From positions 1-64,000 of the forward strand of contig NZ_RDSD01000001.1 of the NCBI RefSeq assembly GCF_003712195.1: a stretch of 64,000 nucleotides of DNA, in the 5' to 3' direction. Below, one piece after another: positions 55,001 through 62,426 of the stretch; positions within the stretch are counted from its first letter, which is position 1, and every line of letters begins with the position of its first letter. Origin of the DNA: Proteiniphilum sp. X52. Its GTDB lineage: Bacteria; Bacteroidota; Bacteroidia; Bacteroidales; Dysgonomonadaceae. The notes under the pieces were generated by a model. That model had not been told where the DNA came from and did not search any database. It worked only from the letters and a program-made list of their open reading frames with translations. The position numbers were made by a program, and so were the translations under genes.

Positions 55001-55032
55001 AGTATGTTTTCGGAATAAATATTAATTTCTAA
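52009..55032 (+). CDS. SusC-like TonB-dependent transporter (tandem pair 1)
   Basis: 1007 residues. The signal peptide (to FAQ, about 27) is followed by the regulatory-like domain (VRGTVTDNNNEPLIGVTVQV), the TonB-box region (LDELVVIGYGTVRKRDLTGA), the plug (PLFIIDGIPGSY, DILKDASSTAIYGSAGANG) and a barrel ending in FGININF. No STN domain. It is the start of a SusCD pair closely similar to the next one. The leader upstream is long and hairpin-rich. Confidence 0.95.
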   Translation: MKQVILSLVKRMMFLFMWLFPLCLFAQNITVRGTVTDNNNEPLIGVTVQVQGTATGTITDMDGNFVLPDVPSSGILEISYVGMQRQTVPVDGRTFISVVLAEDTETLDELVVIGYGTVRKRDLTGAVTSVSNQEIVISPTNNVMEALAGKIPGMDIIKSSGRVGEGVDIILRGSRSIYGDNSPLFIIDGIPGSYSQVNPSDIESVDILKDASSTAIYGSAGANGVVIITTKRGKEGKTRVNLDSYFGFSGKPEFFHGMIGDEWVQYQREAYRYQNGQYPADMSTLLPDAGKLEAYNQGKWIDWVEEAAGNTATNHVTNLSITGGNAKTRVYSSISYNRDQGLLKNENQDRYVFRFNVDHELFNWMKTGITSNLSYSDRNNGVNNTFTRSLSAFPLGDAYDENGNIIHEYATNEFSPLGDFIPYQFENNNKNTYIHVTGNVEIVPVAGVSLKTVLSGTLNNGRTGQFWGNQANANRPTYAGSPHASITNNYGRSYTWENILSYNNTFADKHTVGATLVTSWSHSQNEFNMAASSGQQLESWSYWRLMSGTAPHVESGFDQTQKMSYAIRVNYSLLGKYLLTFSNRWDGVSWLSAGHKWDSFPAAAVAWRISDEEFMGSIDWLTNLKLRVGYGVTGNSGGIGAYGSTTNVYAYSSAGISIDGQIVPFTQYTGTYGNPSLGWEKSKNWNLGFDFGFSNRVNGTLDLFQTKTTGLLFRRTMPITDGITGWGAPLSSWENIAETSNRGFELAINSHNIETRDFRWNTDLTFTWSEEKIESLPSGDLIAESLFEGYPIRSLYNYKYLGIWGSDTPAETLEIYGVKPGWIRIETVENDGDGGEHKYSENDRQILGHLNPDYIVGLNNSFQYKDFDFTVFAMARYGQTIESDLIGWYTAKANTSTNQPRGIDYWTESNQSAYFPVPGSGDEQTVMSALRFRDGSFIKIKNITLGYSLPKSVIQKTFFENCRFYVTAYNPFVYVKDKQLRGTDPETNGSDSFPLYKQYVFGININF

Positions 55033-56885
55033 TGATGACAAAGATGAGATCTACAATAAAAAATATATTACTTGGAGCTGTATTGCTCGCTGTAACGATG
55101 AAATTCCAATCCTGTTCTCTGGATGAGTATAATCCGGGAGGATTTACAATGGAGGCAATGTCTGCCACAGAGGAAGGTTATCAGACACTGGTCAATCAGT
55201 GCTATTTCGCAATGCAGCGGTATTTCTATGGAACTGATAGCTGGATGGCGCTTACCGAAGGGAATACGGACCTGTGGACATATCAACGCAATATGTCAAC
55301 CAGCTGGACCCAGTGGTTTTGGTTTTTTGCCGGAGCCGCTCCCAATACAACCTATACAAACAATTGGTGGAACGGAACCTATGATGGGATCGGCTCATGT
55401 AATACGGCCATTTACTATGCCGACAGGGTGCCTTTTAAAACCGAAGAAGAGCGCAACGCCAAACTTGCCGAGGCGCGTTTCTTGAGAGCCATTTACTATT
55501 TTAATGCTGTAGAACAGTTTGGCGCTGTTACGATGATAACTGAGCCGGCACAGTCCATTAATTTTAAACCCGAAAGGACCGATCCATTGACTATCTATGA
55601 AGAGATAATCATTCCCGACCTGTTGTTTGCTTTGGAATGGTTGGGAAAAGGAACTGATGCCACTACGACTATTCCTACAAAGAAGGCTGCACTCGGTTTC
55701 CTGGCTAAAGCGTATCTGCAAACGGTACAATACGATGATTCCAAAAAATATGCTGCAGATGCATTACGTTATGCGAAGATGTTGATTGATGATGCAGAAG
55801 CAGGAGGTGCGCAGTACAATGCCTATATGTATCCCAGTTACGAAGATGTATTTAAAGAAGCTAACAACTGGAATAATAAAGAGGCACTTTGGAAACATCG
55901 CTGGTATGCCGGTGCCGACGGACATGGGTCGAGTAACGGAAATTACCGGTTGAACAGGAATAATGAATATTTCGGTTGTAATCTGTTCCAATTTGGTGCC
56001 TTCACCGATACGCAGGAGTACCGTATTTCCTACGAAGGGAATCAATCCGGGCAGTTTATGCCGACACAACATCTCCTGAGCCTGTTTATGCAGGATGATG
56101 ATACGCTGGATCCGAGATTTAATATTGTGTTTACTACAGAGTGGGATGCAAATACCCGGTATATATGGGACGAATCCACTGTACACCGGTTTGATCGTAA
56201 AGAGAGTGTTACCGGATCAGTGATCGAGGTGGGTGACCCTGGAGTCCGGTTTCTTATGCCGCAGGATCCTGGCTATACAACTGAATCCGCCAATAAACTG
56301 AGCCGGGACTATCTGGTGGTTGATTATAAGGATGTCTATAATGATACAGAGAAAAGAGTAAAAGCGAATTATGCATACCAGAATCCGTCGGGAGATTATA
56401 CATCCGACGGATCCTCTGAGAATCCGTTCAATTATTTCTATCCGTCACTCAATAAGCATAACAGCAGCAATTTCTATGTGGCAAATGCCAGTCAAAGAAG
56501 AAACGGGAACCTCAACGCTACTTTTATGATGCGTATGGGCGAAGTATATCTGATTGCGGCAGAGGCCGATATCTATGCGAATGGTGGAGCCAATGCAGCC
56601 CAGTATATTAACAAAGTACGTGCCCGGGCGGGTGCGCAACCCTTAAGCGGAGCAGTTACGGTGCGTACGGTGCTGGATGAAAGAGGCCGTGAATTATGCG
56701 GCGAATATTCCAGACATTATGACCTAAAACGTACAGGTATGTTTAAGGATAATAGCTATTTACAGAGTACGCACCCCGATTTGGCTGTATTCTTTAAACC
56801 CGAATATGCTTTACGTCCCATACCTACCGCATTTATCCAGGCATTGGAAGGTGGCGGAAGTTATTATCAGAACCCCGGGTATTAA
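55032..56885 (+). CDS. SusD-like glycan-binding lipoprotein (tandem pair 1)
   Basis: 617 residues. The ATG shares its first A with the SusC stop (TAATG), so translation is coupled. Lipobox FQSC (Cys28) then SLDEYNPGG; helices LAEARFLRAIYYFNAVEQFG, KKAALGFLAKAYLQTV and MRMGEVYLIAAEADIYANGG; C-terminus RELCGEYSRHYDLKRT ... YYQNPGY. It shares the SL[DE]EYNP start and domain order with the SusD encoded at 60317, showing they are paralogs. Confidence 0.95.
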   Translation: MMTKMRSTIKNILLGAVLLAVTMKFQSCSLDEYNPGGFTMEAMSATEEGYQTLVNQCYFAMQRYFYGTDSWMALTEGNTDLWTYQRNMSTSWTQWFWFFAGAAPNTTYTNNWWNGTYDGIGSCNTAIYYADRVPFKTEEERNAKLAEARFLRAIYYFNAVEQFGAVTMITEPAQSINFKPERTDPLTIYEEIIIPDLLFALEWLGKGTDATTTIPTKKAALGFLAKAYLQTVQYDDSKKYAADALRYAKMLIDDAEAGGAQYNAYMYPSYEDVFKEANNWNNKEALWKHRWYAGADGHGSSNGNYRLNRNNEYFGCNLFQFGAFTDTQEYRISYEGNQSGQFMPTQHLLSLFMQDDDTLDPRFNIVFTTEWDANTRYIWDESTVHRFDRKESVTGSVIEVGDPGVRFLMPQDPGYTTESANKLSRDYLVVDYKDVYNDTEKRVKANYAYQNPSGDYTSDGSSENPFNYFYPSLNKHNSSNFYVANASQRRNGNLNATFMMRMGEVYLIAAEADIYANGGANAAQYINKVRARAGAQPLSGAVTVRTVLDERGRELCGEYSRHYDLKRTGMFKDNSYLQSTHPDLAVFFKPEYALRPIPTAFIQALEGGGSYYQNPGY

Positions 56886-56891
56886 GCGATG

Positions 56892-56951
56892 GCTACTGAA
56901 AGTAGCAAGATTTATATAATTAAAGAGGAGGGTGCCCAGATTGGTACCCTC
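56892..56951 (+). terminator. Paired hairpins after the first tandem SusD
   Basis: GCTACT/AGTAGC (56892-56906, 3-base loop) and GAGGGTGCC/GGTACCCTC (56928-56951, one wobble). Neither has a long U-tract. They probably limit read-through between the two SusCD pairs. The rest of the 244 bp gap shows no gene; a near-match -7 box TAACTTTA lies at 57103. Confidence 0.5.
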
Positions 56952-57129
56952 AACTATTTGTCCCCTATCTGATTCCTTAAGGTTGAAATTTACTATTCTT
57001 GCCAGATGATGGTTAAATAAAATTTCTGGTAATTAACAATGTTAAAGTGAGGGAATTTTAAGTACATAAGTACTAAGTATGAAGTCTCTATTTTGAGATG
57101 TCTAACTTTATGTTATTAACTGAAATGCT

Positions 57130-60100
57130 ATGATTATGTTAAAGAATGTGTCTTTAAGTCGGTATCAGCGCGTAAAGCTTTCAATGGGTAAAGTTTTGGT
57201 TATTAGCGTTGTTACTTTTATGGTCGGGATGATCTGTCCCGCTTTGCTATTGGGAAACAGTATTTCCGATAATTTATCTGACAGCTTTGGAGTAAATCAG
57301 GCTTTACAGGTTAGAGGGAATATAGTAGATGAGACAGGAGAACCGTTAATCGGTGTCTCCATACTCATAGAAGGAACTTCGCAGGGAACAGTATCAGATA
57401 TCGATGGGAATTTCGTAATGAACCTTCAATCAGCGGGTGTTTTACAGATAACGTATGTGGGTTATAAAACACAGCACATAGCAGTCAACCAGAGCAATGA
57501 CAATCTGAGGATTGTGATGGAACCGGAGATCAGCACCCTGGATGAAGTGGTGGCTATTGGCTATGGTACCGCAAGAAAAAGAGATTTGACAGGAGCGGTG
57601 TCATCCGTAAAAACATCGGATATTGTGCAGATACCCACGTCCAATGCCATGGATGCTATCCAGGGTAGAGTGGCAGGAATGGATATAACCCGGTCGAGCG
57701 GAAGCGCCGGATCAGGGGTGAACATTACCATAAGGGGTACCAAAACCCTGGGATATACGGATATCTATGGGACTAAAACAAGAAATACCGAACCGCTTTT
57801 CATCATAGACGGTGTGCAGGGCGGATCCTATGCGGATTTGAACCCTAATGACATAGAGAGTATCGATGTATTGAAAGATGCTTCTTCAACGGCAATATAT
57901 GGATCATTAGGCGCCAACGGTGTTGTAATTATTACTACCAAAAGGGGACGGGAAAACAGGATCAGTATAAATTATGATGGTTATTATGGTGTCAATGGGT
58001 TTGTTGATTACCCGACGCCCAGGATCGGTGAATCGTATATGGATGTAAGAAGAGAGGCTTACAGGGCAGTTGGGGAATGGGAATCCCAGGCGGATGATTT
58101 CAAGATATTCTCGAACGAAGAATGGGATGCCATACAAAACAACCAGTGGGTGAACTGGATCGACGAACTGGTACGGCAGGGAAGACAACAAAGCCATAAT
58201 GTGACAGTTTCTTCCAATAATGATAAATTGAATTCGTATCTTTCATTGGGCTATTACAATGAAGAAGGTATCTTTAAAAAAGATGATTTCACCAGATACA
58301 CGTTGCGGGTAAATCTTGATTACGAAGTAAGAAAATGGTTGAATATAGGAGTGAATTCCCAGTTGACTTATTTCGATCAGAATAGTGTTCCAAGCAGTAT
58401 GCTTACCCAGGCACTGACCTATATTCCGCTGGGTACTCCTTATGACGAAAACGGAGAAATAAATCTGTTTCCTGTGTCGGGTGACGCACAAAGATTATCG
58501 CCGTTGGCCAATTATGCCTCAGAGAATAAGGCGATTGACAATACAATTGCCCTGAGATCGTTTAATACGGCCTATCTGATTATCAGGCCCATTGAGCAGT
58601 TAAGCTGGAGGTCTAATCTTTCCACATCCGTAAATGCGCAGAGAAGGGGTATATATAATGGTCAATACTCCACCAGCCAGTATGGAGGAAGTTACATAAA
58701 CCAGGCTCAGGTGAATAAGGATTTATTCAGGAACTATACATGGGACAATATAATTACCTATGCCGATAATATAGGAGATCATTATCTGGAAGCGACCGGG
58801 ATTACCACATGGATCAAAAATATGGATGAAAGTTATTCATCGATTGGAAATGACCAACTGCTGGATTCATACCTGTTTTACTCCCTTGGCGCTACAGATC
58901 CTGCAAGCCGGTTGATTTATTCAAATTATATACAATCTCAGACATTTGGTCTGGCAGCGCGTCTTTCATACAATTATCTGGGTAAATATTATATTACGGC
59001 TACCGGCAGATGGGACGGTTCTTCGACACTTGCACCGGGCCATCAATGGGATTTCTTTCCCTCTGTTTCGGGTGCATGGCGCATAAATGAGGAACCTTTT
59101 ATGGCATTTTCCTCAGATTGGTTAAGCAATTTAAAGCTAAGGGCCAGTTATGGTACATCAGGAAATGCCGGCGCGCCGCCCTATGCAACACAGGGTGGGA
59201 GCGTGTCTGCCAATACGAGATTCGGCTTTAATGATGATCCAGTTTTAGTGTATCAGTTCGCTTATCTGGTAGGGAATCCTTCGCTTGGATGGGAAAAATC
59301 AACTTCTACCAATCTTGGGTTTGACATCGGCCTATGGAATAACAGGATCGATCTCAACCTCGATCTGTACAATATTGATACGGATAATATATTGATGGCC
59401 AGAAGCCTGCCGCCATCCACCGGCGCCGGAGGATCCAGCTCGGCACAATTCTCCACCTATCAGAATATCGGAAAGACCAATAATAAGGGAATAGAGATCA
59501 CATTGAACACGGTAAATATAGACAGAAGAGACCTGAAATGGAACTCAACCCTGACATTTACTTCCAATAAGGAAAAGATCGTGTCGTTGATTACCGGTGA
59601 AGATATCATATCAGGTCAAAATCCGGAGATAGCGTCCTTACTGATAGGGAGACCAATAGATTCTTTTTACTCCTATAAACTGGATGGCATCTGGCAATTG
59701 GGGGAAGAAGAGGAAATGGCTAAATATAAGTTGAACGGAGCGGAAAATGCTTTTACTCCCGGCAGTCTGAAAGTGGTGGACAGCAATGGGGATTTCAATA
59801 TCACCACAGACGACCGTCAGTATCTGGGGAGCAGATCGCCCAAGTTCACTATCGGACTGAATAATTCTTTATATTACAAAGGTTTTGACCTGGGGTTATC
59901 TATGTTGATGAGATGGGGTCAAATGATCGATGCCGAGTTTCTAGGGAGATTCGATCCTTCGGGAGTATCCAATAGCCCGGATTATCTGAATTACTGGACT
60001 CCTGAAAATCCGTCGAATGATTTTCCAAGACCCAAAAAAGACGGGAGAATATATGATAACTTTGGATATATGTCCCTTAATTATATTGATGGCTCTTATT

Positions 60101-60312
60101 TTAAAATAAGGAATGTAAATCTCGGCTATACAATCCCTGCCGCATTATCGGGCAAAATGGGGATTAATAAGTTAAGATTCTATATTACGGCTTCTAATTT
60201 ATTTACTGTCGCCAAGAGCCATTTGATAAAGAATTATGATCCGGAACGGGGAGGCTCTGAAAGTATGCCCTTGACCAAACAAGTGGTATTTGGTGTGAAT
60301 TTTAATTTTTAA
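57130..60312 (+). CDS. SusC-like TonB-dependent transporter (tandem pair 2)
   Basis: 1060 residues; the start is ATG 57130 or 57136. The N-terminus is longer than its paralog's, with a membrane-like signal (VLVISVVTFMVGMICPALLL) preceded by basic residues. The regulatory-like domain (VRGNIVDETGEPLIGVSILI), LDEVVAIGYGTARKRDLTGA, plug (PLFIIDGVQGGSY, DVLKDASSTAIYGSLGANG) and barrel end VVFGVNFNF follow. No STN domain. It resembles the SusC at 52009, but the plug carries an extra loop around TKTLGYTDIYGTKTRN. Confidence 0.95.
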   Translation: MIMLKNVSLSRYQRVKLSMGKVLVISVVTFMVGMICPALLLGNSISDNLSDSFGVNQALQVRGNIVDETGEPLIGVSILIEGTSQGTVSDIDGNFVMNLQSAGVLQITYVGYKTQHIAVNQSNDNLRIVMEPEISTLDEVVAIGYGTARKRDLTGAVSSVKTSDIVQIPTSNAMDAIQGRVAGMDITRSSGSAGSGVNITIRGTKTLGYTDIYGTKTRNTEPLFIIDGVQGGSYADLNPNDIESIDVLKDASSTAIYGSLGANGVVIITTKRGRENRISINYDGYYGVNGFVDYPTPRIGESYMDVRREAYRAVGEWESQADDFKIFSNEEWDAIQNNQWVNWIDELVRQGRQQSHNVTVSSNNDKLNSYLSLGYYNEEGIFKKDDFTRYTLRVNLDYEVRKWLNIGVNSQLTYFDQNSVPSSMLTQALTYIPLGTPYDENGEINLFPVSGDAQRLSPLANYASENKAIDNTIALRSFNTAYLIIRPIEQLSWRSNLSTSVNAQRRGIYNGQYSTSQYGGSYINQAQVNKDLFRNYTWDNIITYADNIGDHYLEATGITTWIKNMDESYSSIGNDQLLDSYLFYSLGATDPASRLIYSNYIQSQTFGLAARLSYNYLGKYYITATGRWDGSSTLAPGHQWDFFPSVSGAWRINEEPFMAFSSDWLSNLKLRASYGTSGNAGAPPYATQGGSVSANTRFGFNDDPVLVYQFAYLVGNPSLGWEKSTSTNLGFDIGLWNNRIDLNLDLYNIDTDNILMARSLPPSTGAGGSSSAQFSTYQNIGKTNNKGIEITLNTVNIDRRDLKWNSTLTFTSNKEKIVSLITGEDIISGQNPEIASLLIGRPIDSFYSYKLDGIWQLGEEEEMAKYKLNGAENAFTPGSLKVVDSNGDFNITTDDRQYLGSRSPKFTIGLNNSLYYKGFDLGLSMLMRWGQMIDAEFLGRFDPSGVSNSPDYLNYWTPENPSNDFPRPKKDGRIYDNFGYMSLNYIDGSYFKIRNVNLGYTIPAALSGKMGINKLRFYITASNLFTVAKSHLIKNYDPERGGSESMPLTKQVVFGVNFNF

Positions 60313-60316
60313 CAGA

Positions 60317-62092
60317 ATGATCATTATGAACACAAAATTACAGTATAAAATAGTAGTTCTGGTCATGACGCTCTCTTTCTTTGGGGCGTGTAGTCTGGAA
60401 GAATATAATCCTTCCGGCTCTACGGCCGATATAGTATTCAGTACCGAAGAAGGGATGAATGCACTGGTGAATTCAGCGTATTATAATTTTAGTGCGCAAT
60501 TTTACGGAAGGGAAGATATCATGTTCCTGTTCGAAGGAGGAACCGATTTATGGTATATGGGCGCCAGGGGAACGTATGCGGAACAACTATTGGTTTATAA
60601 CGAGAGATTGGATCCTACTACCGGGCAAATAAGAAACACATGGCAACGCCTGTACGAAATCGTGAATTATACCAATGCCGGAATAAACAGGATCGAGAAT
60701 GTGGTATATTCGGATGAGAATGTGAAATTAGCCAAAGAGGGAGAGTTGCGATTTATACGGGCTTACGCCTATTGGATGATTGCCGAAACATTCGGTGGGG
60801 TGACCTTAAGGACTACTGAAACATCCGGGGTTCCTCTGACAGCCGAAAGAAGTCCCCTGAAAGATTTCTATGATTTAATAATAAGTGATCTGGAAAGGGC
60901 TGCGCAAATATTGCCGTACCATCAGGATCAGGTAGGGAGAGCCGATAAAAAAGCAGCGTATGGAATGCTTGCAAGAGCAGCATTGACCCGCGCTTCTTAT
61001 CTGGAATATTTTGAAAACAATAAAGCGGAAGCAGATCAATTCTATCAAAAAGCATTGGATGCAGCCAATGAATTGATCGATAGCCAGGCAGAGTACGGAT
61101 GTCGCCTTTATGACACGTTTGAAGAGGTTTTTGCCCCGTCAAACAATAAGAACAATGCTGAGGCTTTGTGGACGATAACCCATTCGACCAATTCCGCCCT
61201 GAATCCGCAGCCGAACAATGCCAATCGGCTGTTCAGGTGGTACCTGGCAAAATATACCGGACTTTGCGGTATGCCCTCTTTAGAAGTGACGGAATATGGA
61301 AGGGACGGCGCGAGTAGATTGATGCCTACCAGATTCCTGTTGGATATTTTCGATGAAGATATCGATGCAAGGTATTATGGCTCCTTTAGAGAGCATTTCA
61401 TCCTTCCTCTTACTACCCAGCCTTACAGTTGGACTACAACCGATATTGCACGGTTTGAAAAATCTTTTTCTGCCGGTTCCGTGACCATTCAACCGGGTGA
61501 CACCGCATTGTTTTATACCAAAAAGGTCATCACAGATAAGGATTCCAGACCGTACGGAGTGAAAGATATCAACGATACCTACAGTTCCGACGGGACAATT
61601 TCGACCAACGCAAACAATAATCCCTATTATCCGTCACTCATGAAGTTCAGGGATCCCGACAGGACACCCGGATCAGATGCCGGTACTAAGAATGTGATTG
61701 TCATGCGTCTTGCTGAAATGTACTTGATTGCGGCTGAGGCAAGTTATAAGTTAAACAGAACCTCTCCTGACGCTGCTTATTATATAAACGTTTTAAGAAC
61801 GAGAGCTGCGGTAAAAACTCCTGTAGATCGTACCTCGGAGATGCAGGTATCGATCTCGGATATCGATCTCGACTTCTTGTTGGACGAAAGGGCCAGGGAG
61901 CTTGCGGGAGAACATCTGCGTTGGCCCGATTTAAAAAGGACCAAGCAGTTGGAGAACAGATTGGGACAAGGGAATCAGAATCCGGATATTACTGCTTTTA
62001 ATCCCGATAAACATTATGTTCGTCCGATTCCTCAATCTGAATTAGATGTGCTGGAAAATGCGGATGAGTATGGTCAGAATCCCGGTTATTGA
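60317..62092 (+). CDS. SusD-like glycan-binding lipoprotein (tandem pair 2)
   Basis: 591 residues (ATG 60317, with 60326 an alternative), 4 bases after SusC. Lipobox FGAC (Cys25) then SLEEYNPSG; helices EGELRFIRAYAYWMIAETFG, KKAAYGMLARAALTRA and MRLAEMYLIAAEASYKLN; end DERARELAGEHLRWPDLKRT ... GQNPGY. It is paralogous to the SusD at 55032 and is followed by a strong terminator. Confidence 0.95.
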   Translation: MIIMNTKLQYKIVVLVMTLSFFGACSLEEYNPSGSTADIVFSTEEGMNALVNSAYYNFSAQFYGREDIMFLFEGGTDLWYMGARGTYAEQLLVYNERLDPTTGQIRNTWQRLYEIVNYTNAGINRIENVVYSDENVKLAKEGELRFIRAYAYWMIAETFGGVTLRTTETSGVPLTAERSPLKDFYDLIISDLERAAQILPYHQDQVGRADKKAAYGMLARAALTRASYLEYFENNKAEADQFYQKALDAANELIDSQAEYGCRLYDTFEEVFAPSNNKNNAEALWTITHSTNSALNPQPNNANRLFRWYLAKYTGLCGMPSLEVTEYGRDGASRLMPTRFLLDIFDEDIDARYYGSFREHFILPLTTQPYSWTTTDIARFEKSFSAGSVTIQPGDTALFYTKKVITDKDSRPYGVKDINDTYSSDGTISTNANNNPYYPSLMKFRDPDRTPGSDAGTKNVIVMRLAEMYLIAAEASYKLNRTSPDAAYYINVLRTRAAVKTPVDRTSEMQVSISDIDLDFLLDERARELAGEHLRWPDLKRTKQLENRLGQGNQNPDITAFNPDKHYVRPIPQSELDVLENADEYGQNPGY

Positions 62093-62129
62093 TCAGGGAT
62101 TAGTGTAAAAGGACAACCTACGTGATTAG

Positions 62130-62175
62130 ATGCTCCCCAAAAGTTTCGGTCTAACTTTTGGGGGCATTTGTTTTT
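62130..62175 (+). terminator. Strong intrinsic terminator after the tandem SusCD genes
   Basis: ATGCTCCCCAAAAGTT (62130-62145) pairs with AACTTTTGGGGGCAT (62153-62167) around a 7-base loop, followed by TTGTTTTT. It separates the SusCD transcript from the GH127 gene. Confidence 0.93.
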
Positions 62176-62426
62176 AGATTATTCCTTGTCAGATGTAATC
62201 ACATTTGTTTGTGCGAAAGCATTTTGCTTATGTTTTCAATGACAAAAACAAAATGCAAAAAGTCTTTTACGTTCTTTAATCAACGGTGGCAGAATCCCGG
62301 TTCTTGATGAGTACAATGCAATATTGAGAACGTCATAAAAATGTGTAGTAACGTAAATAAAGATAACGAATTAAGGGATACCACAAGGATTATCGTGGAT
62401 TCCTCAAATAAAATCACATTAACACT
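62176..62426. other. Gap before GH127 with motif and SusD-end echo
   Basis: Together with the terminator this is a 334 bp gene-free stretch. It contains the near-palindrome ATGTAATCACAT (62193-62204, including TGTAATCA) and CAGAATCCCGGTTCTTGAT (about 62290-62308), which nearly repeats the last codons and stop of the SusD just upstream. No protein gene was seen. Confidence 0.5.
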
